Positions 1-9,966 of a DNA stretch of 64,000 nt are shown here, in pieces. The translations under genes and the position numbers were made by a program. The notes beneath the pieces are model-generated. The model did no database searches. It saw nothing but the letters and a program-made list of their open reading frames with translations, and had not been told where the DNA came from. Position 1 is the stretch's first letter; every line of letters starts with the position of its first letter. The DNA is from Butyrivibrio sp. (GTDB taxonomy: Bacteria > Bacillota > Clostridia > Lachnospirales > Lachnospiraceae), in assembly GCA_015056495.1 (NCBI GenBank), contig SVGC01000001.1, positions 1 to 64,000 on the forward strand, written 5' to 3'.

Positions 1-3000
1 GATAGTATCACCCTTCCAAACGGAGGAGAGATACACTATACTTACGACCTTCTTGGAAACATGATCTGTGTAACAGACCCTATGGGAAGAAAGACAGCTT
101 ATAGTCATGATAAGGCGGGAAATGTTCTTACAGTCGGTTCATTAACAACGACAGAGGATGGACAAAAGGATGTAACCATTCAGACTTCTTACACCTATGA
201 CAAACTCGGCAGAATAAAGACAGAAACAGACGGAGAAGGAAATACAACCACCTATACATATGACAAAAATGGAAACGTCATTACTGTAACCCATGCCAAT
301 GGATCAAAGACAGAGAATAGCTATGACAGCATGGGAAGGCTTGTCAGCGCCACAGATCCAGAAGGAAATGTAACAACCTATACCTACGATGTATGTGGAA
401 ATCTGAAGACAACAACAGATCCAATAGGAGTAGTTACAGAAAATCACTATGAAGGTGGAAAGCTTGTAAAGGTTACAAAGAAAGCTGCTACAGATGAGAA
501 CGAAAAAGAAATCATTGTAAATCTCTTTGAATATGATGACTGTGGAAGATTAAAGAAGCAGACCGAGACAGACGGTCTTTACATTGAGTATTCCTATGAC
601 AAAGCCGGAAGAACCAGCACAGTCACTGGCTCAAATGGCAGAGTCATAAAGTACAGCTATGATCCAATGGGAAGGGTAGCACAGACTGATGACTGCGGTA
701 GCATTACAAGATTCACCTACACAGGAACCGGCAAGATAAAGAGTGTCACCGATGCTCTTGGAAACAGGACAGAGTATACTTATAACGAACTTGACATGCT
801 TTCAAAGATTGAGAGATTTGGAGATGAAGATTTAGATTCATCAAGAGAAAGAACTTCAGATGAGGATGTAGAGACTGATACATTAGAAGAGAACTTTATC
901 AACCGAGATGAGTCTGCATTCCCTTCAATTGATAGAAAAGGCCATGTAACAACTTTCGAACATGACCTTTCAGGAAAGCTCATCTCAGAAACAGATGCTC
1001 TTGGTCAGAAGACCATTTATACTTACGATGAAAAAGGTGAACTTGCAAGGCAGACAGACCGAGACAGAAATGAGACCATCTTCACAAGGGATAATGCCGG
1101 AAATATCGTAGGAATAAGCTACGCCGATGGACATAGTGTACGCCTAAAATATGATGCTCTTAACATCTTACAGGAAGTGGAAGATCATCTTGGACTAACC
1201 AAGATAGATACAGATAATCTTGGAAGATGCGTATCAGTAACAAATCCTGATGGAGAAAAGGTATCCTATGAGTATGGTCCAAATGGCGAGAAAACAGCAG
1301 TCATCTATCCTGACGGAAAGAGGGCCGAGTATGTTTATGACAGCCTTGGTAGACTTAAAGCACTGAAAGATATCAAGGATGGAAAGACAGATACCATAAA
1401 CTACACTTACGATGCAAATGGACATCTTAAGGAAAGAATCTTCCCTAACGGAACAGGAACAACTTATGACTACTACCCAGGAGGACTATTAAAGAGCCTA
1501 GAAAGCTTTGACACCAAGGGAATCCTTGATAAGTATGAGTATACCTATAATGAAAAAGGTAACAGAACAAGCATAACAAGGCAGAGAAGAGATTTAGAGA
1601 ACATAAGCGGAACCTACGCTTATAGCTATGATGATCTTGGAAGACTAACAGAAAGTACAAGGAACGGAAATCTTCAGAGTGCCTATACATATGATGCCTT
1701 TGGAAACAGAATAAGAGAAATATCAGAGGGAGTAGAGACAACTTATACCTATGATATTCTCGACAGGCTTATCAAGAAGGAGGTATCAGGAAAAAGTCAA
1801 AATAGTGAGATAACAGGCGGAATTAACCCAGTTGTTACAACCTATGGCTACGATAAAAGAGGAAATCTCATATCAGAGTATGAGCAAGAAGTGCTTACAA
1901 AGAGCTACTCTTACAACATGCAGAACCTCCTTGAGAAGTCAGTCATAAGAGGAACAGGCGCTGATATCCAGACAGTAAGCTATGCCTATAACTACTTCGG
2001 ACAGCGCATCAGTAAAAAAACAGACATCGATGAAGTAAGATACCTTACAGACATAACAAGAGATCATTACAACCTTCTTGCTCAGAGTATTAACGGCTAT
2101 ACAACATCATTTACATATGATGACAATGTAGTAAGCTTTGAAAGGGACGGAACAAGAAACTACTACCAGCTTGATGAACTTGGAAGCACCATGTACCTCA
2201 CAGGCACAGATGGAGCAGCATATAACCCATACGCCTATGATCCGTTTGGAAACATACTTGATCCTACCACAGGTAAGAGGCGTAAAGCGCCAGAAAACAA
2301 GCAGAGTAAAGCATATACAAGAGAAGGAAATCTTATCCAGCCATTTGTTTTCACAGGCTATAGAGAGGAAGAGAATGGACTATACTATGCACAGGCAAGA
2401 AACTATGACCCTTTGGCAGGAAGATTTACTGGAGAAGATAGAATTAGGGGACTACTTCAAAAACCTGATTCTATCAATCATTATTGTTATTGTTATGGAA
2501 ATCCTTTAGATTACGTCGATCAGAATGGGCAATTTGCAGTAGCACTCCCTGCAGTTTATGCATTTATCGAGGCTGCTGCTATAGTTGTTGGAGAAGTGAT
2601 AACAACAGTTGCTTCTGCAGCTGCAGCACCATATATAGTAGCAGGTATTGCGATAGGTATAGTAGCAAGTTTAGGGATAAATGCAGCAATAAACGCTTAC
2701 AATAATTATCAGGCTAACAAACAACAGCAAACAGTAGTTACTGAACAGGTTGATGCATATAGTAAGACAGTTGAAGATAATGTAGAAACAATTCCGCAAG
2801 GTAGTATACAGACACCAACTATTGAAGCACCATATGCAATGCCACAGGAAGAAACGCTAATCGATGTTGTTCCAAATGGAAATGTTCTAACACCAGAACT
2901 GCTACAGCCATGGGAATATGTTCCTGCGCTGACTCCGCAAGAACCCACTATTTCGATGAGTGTTGGATGCGACTATGAAAATGGGCGTAATTGTCTAAAA

Positions 3001-3432
3001 GAGATGACAGATGATGAGTTAGCATCAATTGGGTTGAAGAGATATCCTGATGGAAGCATTCGTGATAGGTTAGGTCATTATGCAGGATATTCTGGTACAC
3101 TATCAGGAGCACATGGTGTTGAGGCTGCAGAAGAATATTTGACAAAGCATGGATATAAAGTTAGAGGTAAAGAAATTAGCGTGAGAAGTGCAGATGGTAC
3201 ATTGAGAAGGTATGATATTGTTGTAGAAGATGCAAAGGGGAATATCATTGGAGTCGAGGTGAAAAGTGGAAGTGGCAAAAAAACTCCACAGCAAAAGAGA
3301 ATAGATGAAGAACTTGATTCTTCTGGTGGACTTGATACAGTTGGTCAAAATGCAAAAGAAGCTGGTGTTGGTAAAATAAAATCTACTAAGGATATTAGAG
3401 TGATCAACAATGGAAATGTTTATATTGAGTAA
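1..3432 (+). CDS. Rhs/YD-repeat polymorphic toxin, C-terminal part (partial at left edge)
   Basis: The frame is open from base 1, so the start and any secretion signal lie outside; 1143 residues are visible. To about base 2100 it is a run of YD repeats (YTYDKNGN, YSYDPMGR and many variants), which in this family build a hollow beta-cage around a toxin. The conserved core end follows at 2150-2525 (LDELGSTMYL, YDPFGN, GRFTGED, NPLDYVDQNGQ). A hydrophobic Ala/Ile/Val stretch (2525-2700) and a Pro/Glu/Thr linker lead to a distinct tip at about 3100-3432. There RRYDIVVED followed by GVEVKSG has the spacing of a PD-(D/E)XK nuclease core, so a DNA- or RNA-cleaving toxin is inferred. Two short genes follow at once, as expected for immunity genes. 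Confidence 0.9.
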   Translation, partial: DSITLPNGGEIHYTYDLLGNMICVTDPMGRKTAYSHDKAGNVLTVGSLTTTEDGQKDVTIQTSYTYDKLGRIKTETDGEGNTTTYTYDKNGNVITVTHANGSKTENSYDSMGRLVSATDPEGNVTTYTYDVCGNLKTTTDPIGVVTENHYEGGKLVKVTKKAATDENEKEIIVNLFEYDDCGRLKKQTETDGLYIEYSYDKAGRTSTVTGSNGRVIKYSYDPMGRVAQTDDCGSITRFTYTGTGKIKSVTDALGNRTEYTYNELDMLSKIERFGDEDLDSSRERTSDEDVETDTLEENFINRDESAFPSIDRKGHVTTFEHDLSGKLISETDALGQKTIYTYDEKGELARQTDRDRNETIFTRDNAGNIVGISYADGHSVRLKYDALNILQEVEDHLGLTKIDTDNLGRCVSVTNPDGEKVSYEYGPNGEKTAVIYPDGKRAEYVYDSLGRLKALKDIKDGKTDTINYTYDANGHLKERIFPNGTGTTYDYYPGGLLKSLESFDTKGILDKYEYTYNEKGNRTSITRQRRDLENISGTYAYSYDDLGRLTESTRNGNLQSAYTYDAFGNRIREISEGVETTYTYDILDRLIKKEVSGKSQNSEITGGINPVVTTYGYDKRGNLISEYEQEVLTKSYSYNMQNLLEKSVIRGTGADIQTVSYAYNYFGQRISKKTDIDEVRYLTDITRDHYNLLAQSINGYTTSFTYDDNVVSFERDGTRNYYQLDELGSTMYLTGTDGAAYNPYAYDPFGNILDPTTGKRRKAPENKQSKAYTREGNLIQPFVFTGYREEENGLYYAQARNYDPLAGRFTGEDRIRGLLQKPDSINHYCYCYGNPLDYVDQNGQFAVALPAVYAFIEAAAIVVGEVITTVASAAAAPYIVAGIAIGIVASLGINAAINAYNNYQANKQQQTVVTEQVDAYSKTVEDNVETIPQGSIQTPTIEAPYAMPQEETLIDVVPNGNVLTPELLQPWEYVPALTPQEPTISMSVGCDYENGRNCLKEMTDDELASIGLKRYPDGSIRDRLGHYAGYSGTLSGAHGVEAAEEYLTKHGYKVRGKEISVRSADGTLRRYDIVVEDAKGNIIGVEVKSGSGKKTPQQKRIDEELDSSGGLDTVGQNAKEAGVGKIKSTKDIRVINNGNVYIE

Positions 3433-3461
3433 AAATAATAAAGAAAGGATATGATAGAGAA

Positions 3462-4103
3462 ATGATAGATATTAATTTTCAAGAAAAAAAGTTGGATGAA
3501 ATGTTAACAAATTCTTTATCGGAATTTGGATTTAAAAGGAGAGGACTTTTTAAATACAAAAAGAAAGTAGGAGAGTGTGAAGAAAAGATATCTTTGGCTA
3601 AAACAAAGGTAAGGGGAGAAGAAAGATTTCATATTTACGTTATAATTAGTGCGAACTATAAATGCATTAATGAAGTATTAGAGACTATTACGGGAAGAAA
3701 AAGACCTGGTTTTTCGACAATTGCATTCAATATGGATTATTTTGTGAATGGGGATAAGGCCTATGGTTTTTACATAGACGTAAATACGGATATAACAGCT
3801 GTTGCAGAAGATGTTACATGTAAAGTTAGGGAGTACGCGATTCCTGAATTGGCAGCAATAGATACAATTGATAAATATTATGAATTATTGAAGATAAAGG
3901 ACCCAAGAACCATCTATGGTTCAACATTTAGACATGAATGGTCACTGCTAGCATTGACTATTTTAAAAGACAAAAAACGAGTTAGAGAAGTTTTTGAAAT
4001 ATATGAAGATAAATTGAAAAGGAATAAGTCTGCATTTGAATATGCACTTGTAAGATTTGAGAATAATAATTTTGAAGAGGATACACAATGGGAAAAGAAT
4101 TAG
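3462..4103 (+). CDS. probable Rhs immunity protein 1 (hypothetical, 213 aa)
   Basis: Starts 30 bases after the Rhs stop, with GAAAGGA upstream. It is a soluble protein without signal peptide or membrane segment. The N-terminal third (LSEFGFKRRGLFKYKKK, then a basic strand and HIYVIISANYK) resembles the layout of DUF4304-like proteins, but I cannot confirm the family. The immunity role is inferred only from position directly behind the toxin tip, the usual arrangement in polymorphic toxin loci. The sequence is AT-rich, like the toxin tip and unlike the YD-repeat part, which fits a recently exchanged tip-immunity cassette. Confidence 0.7.
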   Translation: MIDINFQEKKLDEMLTNSLSEFGFKRRGLFKYKKKVGECEEKISLAKTKVRGEERFHIYVIISANYKCINEVLETITGRKRPGFSTIAFNMDYFVNGDKAYGFYIDVNTDITAVAEDVTCKVREYAIPELAAIDTIDKYYELLKIKDPRTIYGSTFRHEWSLLALTILKDKKRVREVFEIYEDKLKRNKSAFEYALVRFENNNFEEDTQWEKN

Positions 4104-4432
4104 CTTTTTGGAAGCAAAATAGTATATCAAATAATTACTCTGAAATCTATGACACGCTACTTAGTGGACAACATGTAGAATTTATAGACACAATACCTTC
4201 TGATGACATTAGGAAAAGGATATCATCAGAGTTTAAAGATTGGGTTTGCAATAATAATTTTCAATATGAAAATGGCAAGGCAGCCTTTGATGTATTTATT
4301 ACCGACCAGATTGTGCGTTTTGATTGCTACAGTTTAACATATGGGGAGTTGAATAAAATAATAGATATTATGCTTGAGTATGGGTGTTTTTTGTATGATC
4401 CAGATTTAAACGTAAGATTTGATGGAAAGTGA
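4088..4432 (+). CDS. probable Rhs immunity protein 2 or accessory (hypothetical, 114 aa)
   Basis: Overlaps the end of the preceding gene by 16 bases in another frame, with GAAGAGG upstream of the ATG, so the two are probably translationally coupled. A small acidic soluble protein with no motif I recognise. It may be a second immunity protein, an orphan immunity gene left by an earlier toxin tip, or the second half of a two-part immunity function. Nothing in the sequence decides between these. Confidence 0.65.
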   Translation: MGKELAFWKQNSISNNYSEIYDTLLSGQHVEFIDTIPSDDIRKRISSEFKDWVCNNNFQYENGKAAFDVFITDQIVRFDCYSLTYGELNKIIDIMLEYGCFLYDPDLNVRFDGK

Positions 4433-4475
4433 TATTTAAAAGTGAAAACATTGCTTTTAAAGAACCATCTCTCAC

Positions 4476-4501
4476 GCAGCCAGCAGCATAGTGCTGGCTG
4501 C
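4476..4501. terminator. hairpin after the Rhs-immunity genes
   Basis: A perfect 10-bp stem, GCAGCCAGCA / TGCTGGCTGC, with a 6-base loop, 44 bases after the last immunity gene stop. It lacks a T-tract, so it is a weak terminator candidate or simply a dispersed hairpin. Confidence 0.4.
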
Positions 4502-4556
4502 TGACTGAATAGTAACACCAATAAATAAAAAATATAGAATATATGTCTGCTAGTGC

Positions 4557-4586
4557 TTGCTTATTTATAACAGATTGTGCTAATAT
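4557..4586 (+). promoter_or_regulatory. predicted sigma-70-type promoter of enolase
   Basis: TTGCTT (4557-4562), 18-base spacer, TAATAT (4581-4586). The expected transcription start is near 4593, inside the palindrome listed next, giving an ~80-base leader to the enolase ATG. Confidence 0.5.
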
Positions 4587-4589
4587 GAG

Positions 4590-4605
4590 GTTAGCTAGTG
4601 CTAAC
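4590..4605. promoter_or_regulatory. palindrome at the enolase transcription start (operator candidate)
   Basis: GTTAGC-TAGT-GCTAAC, a perfect 6-bp inverted repeat directly downstream of the -10 element. GCTAGTGC- and GTTAGC-like words recur around it (4549-4618), as at a multi-site operator. No regulator is identified. Confidence 0.35.
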
Positions 4606-4614
4606 ATTTGTTAG

Positions 4615-5973
<1,359 letters not shown>

Positions 5974-6001
5974 TTTAGAACAAAACATATTGTGATATAC
6001 T

Positions 6002-6034
6002 AAAGCTGTCGCGAGTCGTCGTGGCAGCTTTTCT
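6002..6034 (+). terminator. intrinsic terminator of enolase
   Basis: AAAGCTGTCGCGA / TCGTGGCAGCTTT pair over 13 positions (two G-T wobbles) around GTCG and run into TTTCT. It lies 29 bases after the eno stop. Confidence 0.85.
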
Positions 6035-6076
6035 ATATTAACGAAACAATATGTAATGTTCTGATGAAAGGTATAT

Positions 6077-7075
6077 ATGGTTAAAATAGATCTGATAACT
6101 GGTTTTCTTGGATCAGGGAAAACCACTTTTATAAAAAAATATGTTAAGTATCTTCTTGATCAGGGAGAGAAAATCTGCATTCTCGAAAATGACTATGGCG
6201 CAGTTAATGTGGATATGGTCCTTGTGGGAGAGCTTCTTGGGGACAACTGCAATATAGAGATGGTGGCTGGTGGTTGTGATTATGACTGTCATAAAAGGCG
6301 CTACAAGACCAAGCTCATATCCATGGGAATGTCAGGCTATACAAGAGTCATAGTAGAGCCTTCTGGAATATATGATGTGGATGAATTTTTTGATACCCTG
6401 TATGAAGAGCCTATTGACCAGTGGTACGAGATAGGCAATGTGATCGCAATAGTAGATGCAGCATTACCACAACATCTTTCTCCTGATTCTGAATATCTGC
6501 TCACTTCACAGATTGCTGATGTAGGCAAAATAGTGCTTAGCAAGGCTCAGACCGTTGAATCGGCTATAGTCGCCAAAACTGTGGAGCATTTGAATGAATG
6601 CCTTGAAAAGTTTTCATGTAAAAGAAGGTTTTATCTTGAAGAAACAGCAGGTTTGGCTGATAAAAAAGTAAGTAAGAGTGATATCATTTTTGCCAAAAAC
6701 TGGGACGAACTTACCGATGCAGATTTCGAGATGCTGACACACTGCGAATGGCGTAGATATGATCATATCAAAATGCCTGTTAATGATGACAATAATTATG
6801 ATTCGCTCTACTACATGAATACTGGTATTGTTAAAACAGAGCAGGAAATTAGAGAAATGATCCGGTCTGTCATGTCAGACGATACCTGTGGTCATGTTTT
6901 CAGGATCAAGGGCTTTATAGCTACTGACAGAAATGATGAAGGTCCATGCAACTACCTGGAAATAAATGCCACCCGCGAAGAAATCTCCATAAAGCCAGCA
7001 CCAGCAGGTAAAGACATCTTCGTTGTGATAGGCGAAAACATGAATAAAGAACATATTGATGAATATTGTTTTTGA
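6077..7075 (+). CDS. COG0523/CobW-type P-loop GTPase with atypical metal motif
   Basis: 332 residues, G3E-family GTPase of the CobW/YjiA type, cytosolic; family members deliver or insert metal ions. Walker A is GFLGSGKTTF at residues 8-17, followed by the family's ENDYG switch-like motif and VEPSG. The canonical metal-binding CxCC is absent: the equivalent position reads GGCDYDCHKRR, with two cysteines three residues apart and an adjacent His. The usual NKxD base-recognition motif is also replaced (VLSKAQ). The C-terminal part (HVFRIKGFIA) matches the CobW C-terminal domain. The cognate metal and client cannot be read from context, because it stands alone between the eno terminator and a small secreted protein. 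The stop lies inside a truncated GGGGAC-type repeat. Confidence 0.85.
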   Translation: MVKIDLITGFLGSGKTTFIKKYVKYLLDQGEKICILENDYGAVNVDMVLVGELLGDNCNIEMVAGGCDYDCHKRRYKTKLISMGMSGYTRVIVEPSGIYDVDEFFDTLYEEPIDQWYEIGNVIAIVDAALPQHLSPDSEYLLTSQIADVGKIVLSKAQTVESAIVAKTVEHLNECLEKFSCKRRFYLEETAGLADKKVSKSDIIFAKNWDELTDADFEMLTHCEWRRYDHIKMPVNDDNNYDSLYYMNTGIVKTEQEIREMIRSVMSDDTCGHVFRIKGFIATDRNDEGPCNYLEINATREEISIKPAPAGKDIFVVIGENMNKEHIDEYCF

Positions 7076-7104
7076 CCCTAGGGGACGGGGTTAAGGGGAC
7101 ATTT
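7073..7104. repeat. half copy of the GGGACGGGG palindromic repeat
   Basis: TGACCCTAGGGGACGGGG followed by TTAAGGGGACATTTT matches one arm of the complete palindrome at 44488-44555. The other arm is missing here. It overlaps the stop codon of the GTPase gene. Confidence 0.7.
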
Positions 7105-7133
7105 TCTTTTTTCCAAAAATTTTTGTTCTTTAT

Positions 7134-7161
7134 TTGACTCACCATCGTATAGAGATATATA
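7134..7161 (+). promoter_or_regulatory. predicted promoter of the small secreted protein
   Basis: TTGACT (7134-7139), 16-base spacer, TATATA (7156-7161), 22 bases before the next start codon. CACCATC at its left and GATGGTG just before the ribosome site are complementary. Confidence 0.45.
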
Positions 7162-7183
7162 TGAAAAAGGATGGTGGATTGAA

Positions 7184-7600
7184 ATGAAAAAAATAATTAC
7201 ACTTTTAGCTTTAGTAACAATGTTAACAGGTAGTTTTGCTACCACAACTGCATTTGCAGCTAATGATTCAGCACAGTACATCAGCGGAGCACGTTTTATC
7301 AACGCTTTTCACGGTCAGGATGAATACAACAATGAAATACTCATTGCTATGTATGAAAAAGATGGTGAGCTGATAGCCTACATCAATGATGGAATTAGCC
7401 ATGTTTATGCAGGTTGCACTGAAAAAGATACTACAATGAATCAGATTGGTGCAGTCGAGCAGTATACAGTTGGTGGCACATTTGTCTTTAATTTCTTTGA
7501 GTCAAATGGCATTCCAGCTATCGTAATGGATGATGGAACTGTATATGCCGGCGAATATCTTTCAGAATATGTTGTTACAGAAGTAATGAAATTGGATTGA
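7184..7600 (+). CDS. small secreted protein of unknown function (138 aa)
   Basis: Begins with a clear Sec signal peptide (MKKIITLLALVTMLTG, cleavage after TTAFA near residue 25) behind a GGATGGTGG ribosome site. The ~113-residue mature protein is acidic and predicted mostly beta (ILIAMYEKDGELIAYIND, GTFVFNFFESNGIPAIVM, GTVYAGEYLSEYV), with a single cysteine. I recognise no domain. It appears monocistronic, with its own promoter and a long palindromic repeat directly after its stop that should end transcription. It could be a small surface or extracellular binding protein; no substrate can be inferred. Confidence 0.8.
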   Translation: MKKIITLLALVTMLTGSFATTTAFAANDSAQYISGARFINAFHGQDEYNNEILIAMYEKDGELIAYINDGISHVYAGCTEKDTTMNQIGAVEQYTVGGTFVFNFFESNGIPAIVMDDGTVYAGEYLSEYVVTEVMKLD

Positions 7601-7601
7601 T

Positions 7602-7681
7602 AAAAAGAGTCACTGGGGACGTATCAATTTGACTCATTGTATGCAATGAGTCAAATTGATACGTCCCCGGTGACTCTTTTT
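7602..7681. repeat. GACGTATC palindromic repeat, copy 1 (also bidirectional terminator)
   Basis: Nearly perfect inverted repeat with ~37-bp arms: AAAAAGAGTCACTGGGGACG, TATCAATTTGACTCATTG, a TATG loop, then the complement ending GGTGACTCTTTTT. It starts at the stop codon of the + gene and lies before the end of the convergent HAD gene, so it can terminate both. Related copies are at 9027, 31377, 40233, 52371, 55375 and 60721. Confidence 0.9.
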
Positions 7682-7754
7682 GATGAAGCGAGAGATTTTT
7701 ACAGAAATAATTTCAAACGCTCGAGTAATCCAATCATACAATCAATTTGTAAGC

Positions 7755-8957
7755 TTACATAAAAAGCTTACAAAGGCTTTCTACTGAATCAACCATGAAA
7801 TCTGCACCGGAATTCATCATCTCTACAGGGCTGCCATATCCATATGTCACAGCGATGCTATCTATTTCTGCACCAACAGCGCCTTCGATATCATAGGCGG
7901 TATCACCTATCATCACACATTCATTCCTGTTCAGCCCATATTTTTCTATGGCAATTTCTATGAGACGCTTTTTATCAGAACTGTGATCGGACAGATCTGG
8001 TCCCACCATATGGTCAAAGTATTTGGAAAGACCTACTTTATCCATGATTTTTTCTGAAAATACAAGAGGCTTGCTGGTTATCAAAATAACAGTGAAGCCT
8101 GTTTCTTTGAGACTTTTAAGGAGCTCAGGTATACCATCATATATATCAACGTCGTACATATTTTCTTTTTCATAGATATACCGGTAACTGGCAATAGCCT
8201 CATCGCAGTCTGACCCGGTCAGTTGATATTCTCTGTTAAATGAATCGAAAAGAGATGGCCCGATGAAACTTCTGAGCTTCTCTATGGGCTGATCTGTTAT
8301 TCCAATATGTGTAAGAGCATACTTCACTGATGACATAATTGCCCTACCGGAATCTGTAAGTGTTCCATCCAGATCAAACATAATAACCTTGTAAGGGCAG
8401 ATATACTGTTTTACTTTCTGCATTATGTCTTTCAGATTACGAATATCTTCTGCAGTATGCGTGGTTTCAAGGGAATGGTTGGCTTTATCCACTGTGTAAA
8501 GCTTAAGTTCAAGCTCCTTGCATTTTGCTTCGGCGATGTCATTTGGACACCAGGGGTCATCAAGACCATGGAAGACTACGCCTGCATTTTTTCTTATTAT
8601 GTCAAAAGTCTGCGGAACAGGGGTAAATACAAGGTGCCTTGCCCCAACCTGCAGTTCATTGTCAAAATGCGCAGCCAAGGCTGTGCCAATACTTTTTCCT
8701 ATAAAAATCACATCACTGTAATCTTCAAAAGAAATATTGCCAAGGACTTCTTTTATCTGATCGGCAGCTATTTCAAAAGCCTCCTGCATTCTGATCTTAT
8801 CGTTCATGATCTCACGAGCTTTATGAGGAAATTTGTAATTAACCTCGATTATTTCATAACTGTTTTCACGGGCAATCCTTTTTGAAAAATAAAGAAGTGG
8901 TTTATCGCTGTGATAGCCCATACCAGGGAATATAACTGCAAGCTTTTTGTTATCCAT
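7755..8957 (-). CDS. alpha/beta-hydrolase - HAD phosphatase fusion protein
   Basis: 400 residues, two catalytic domains. Residues 1-190 look like a small alpha/beta-hydrolase: nucleophile elbow IGKSIGT (GxSxG), acid in HGLDDPWCP and histidine in KANHSLET. From about 195 a phosphoglycolate-phosphatase-like HAD domain follows, with motif I FDLDGTLTDS, motif II ITSK and motif IV GDTAYDIEGA, plus an alpha-helical cap between. Substrates are unknown. The ATG at 8957 is preceded by GGAGG at ideal spacing; an in-frame TTG four codons upstream overlaps that ribosome site and is rejected. Convergent with the small secreted protein and divergent from the 9142 gene. Confidence 0.85.
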   Translation of the reverse strand: MDNKKLAVIFPGMGYHSDKPLLYFSKRIARENSYEIIEVNYKFPHKAREIMNDKIRMQEAFEIAADQIKEVLGNISFEDYSDVIFIGKSIGTALAAHFDNELQVGARHLVFTPVPQTFDIIRKNAGVVFHGLDDPWCPNDIAEAKCKELELKLYTVDKANHSLETTHTAEDIRNLKDIMQKVKQYICPYKVIMFDLDGTLTDSGRAIMSSVKYALTHIGITDQPIEKLRSFIGPSLFDSFNREYQLTGSDCDEAIASYRYIYEKENMYDVDIYDGIPELLKSLKETGFTVILITSKPLVFSEKIMDKVGLSKYFDHMVGPDLSDHSSDKKRLIEIAIEKYGLNRNECVMIGDTAYDIEGAVGAEIDSIAVTYGYGSPVEMMNSGADFMVDSVESLCKLFM

Positions 8958-8983
8958 GTGTTCCTCCAAATATTGCTAAAACA

Positions 8984-9012
8984 ATTATACTGCGAGGACT
9001 TTTCTTAATCCA
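8984..9012 (-). promoter_or_regulatory. predicted promoter of the hydrolase-HAD gene
   Basis: On the minus strand TGGATT, 17-base spacer, TATAAT; the -10 is a perfect consensus (plus-strand ATTATA at 8984-8989). Confidence 0.5.
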
Positions 9013-9026
9013 TCCCTGCTCTCTAA

Positions 9027-9117
9027 GAAGAGTCACTGGATACGTCCCCGGTGACTCTTTTTATTGTGCACAATGAGTCAATTTGATACGTCCCCACTGA
9101 CTCCCCGGTGACTCTTT
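9027..9117. repeat. GACGTATC palindromic repeat, copy 2 (rearranged)
   Basis: A scrambled copy. AGAGTCACTGGATACGTCCC and CGGTGACTCTTTTT form an incomplete first unit, followed by TGTGCACAATGAGTCAATTT, GATACGTCCCC and a second GGTGACTCTTT. It sits between two divergent genes, so parts of it may be in the leader of the + gene. Confidence 0.8.
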
Positions 9118-9141
9118 GTAGATGCTCTAAAAGATGGTATT

Positions 9142-9933
9142 ATGTTAATGTCACTAAGTTTGGATTCATATTCTGAATGTTGTAAGAATGAGGGGCTTAT
9201 GAGGTCAGATTTTTCAGCAACGGTCATGAGAGCAATGTCAATACTGCCCAATAATGTAGTTATATTTGGTTATAATGCATTGAAACGGACGGTAGCAGGC
9301 AAAATTATCGAAAGACATTATATTAGCAATAGAGAACATCTAAAGAAAATGATCGAGCCGGATGCTTATATTGAGGATCAGAACACGGCGGATTGGGAAG
9401 AAGTGTTATATGGAGTGAATCCATTTAACAAAGAGGATGTTCATGCTTCTTACAATATATGTGGTGTCATCGCTACATTTAATGCTTTGCTGGCCCTTGG
9501 GGAGCATGTGGATTCTGCATCCATTGCCAGGCTCATCAGGATATATGAGCAAAAAGGTGTGGCTCTAAAGGGACTTCTTGGAACTACGCCCAATTCTATT
9601 GCTTCTTTTTTCAAACATAGAGGATATAAGGTAAAGATGATTTCGACCAGTGATAAGGCCAAGATTGATGCTTTTGGAAAAGAGCATGATACCTACCTTG
9701 TCATTGTGATGAATAATAAAAAGACTCTGGAAGAGTATATGCACACTGTGAATATATCAATTGATGACGAAGGTCTTAGGCGCACCTTTTTTGTCCATAA
9801 TGGCAGAGAACGCAGGGTGGTCCGCGTCAATGACAGTCTCAGCAGGGCTATAGCCGCTATCAATAAGCATGGCAGCAATACTCAAAACAGAGCACTTATC
9901 ATAATGGGGATTGATAAAGACAATAATAAATGA
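9142..9933 (+). CDS. papain-like (C39-like) cysteine protease-fold protein, 263 aa
   Basis: No signal peptide. The centre has the layout of C39-like peptidases: YNICGVIATFNALLALGE with Cys107 at the start of a helix, and a later strand-His segment YMHTVNISIDDEG. A catalytic role is therefore possible but unproven; the ~100-residue N-terminal part is not recognised. The start is uncertain. ATG 9142 has a weak ribosome site, and a later ATG at 9199 has GAGGGG close upstream; a TATTAT word at 9138 could be a -10 element, which would favour 9199. It lies 33 bases before the GH2 gene, so the two are probably cotranscribed. Confidence 0.7.
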   Translation: MLMSLSLDSYSECCKNEGLMRSDFSATVMRAMSILPNNVVIFGYNALKRTVAGKIIERHYISNREHLKKMIEPDAYIEDQNTADWEEVLYGVNPFNKEDVHASYNICGVIATFNALLALGEHVDSASIARLIRIYEQKGVALKGLLGTTPNSIASFFKHRGYKVKMISTSDKAKIDAFGKEHDTYLVIVMNNKKTLEEYMHTVNISIDDEGLRRTFFVHNGRERRVVRVNDSLSRAIAAINKHGSNTQNRALIIMGIDKDNNK

Positions 9934-9966
9934 TCATCATTGATATCAACAGCAAAGGGAGGACGT

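Noticed and set aside
1..4432. Mobile element carrying the Rhs locus
   Set aside because: No transposase, integrase or attachment repeats seen; the left part lies outside the window.
8958..8969. TTG start four codons upstream for the hydrolase-HAD gene
   Set aside because: Those codons contain the GGAGG ribosome site of the ATG at 8957.
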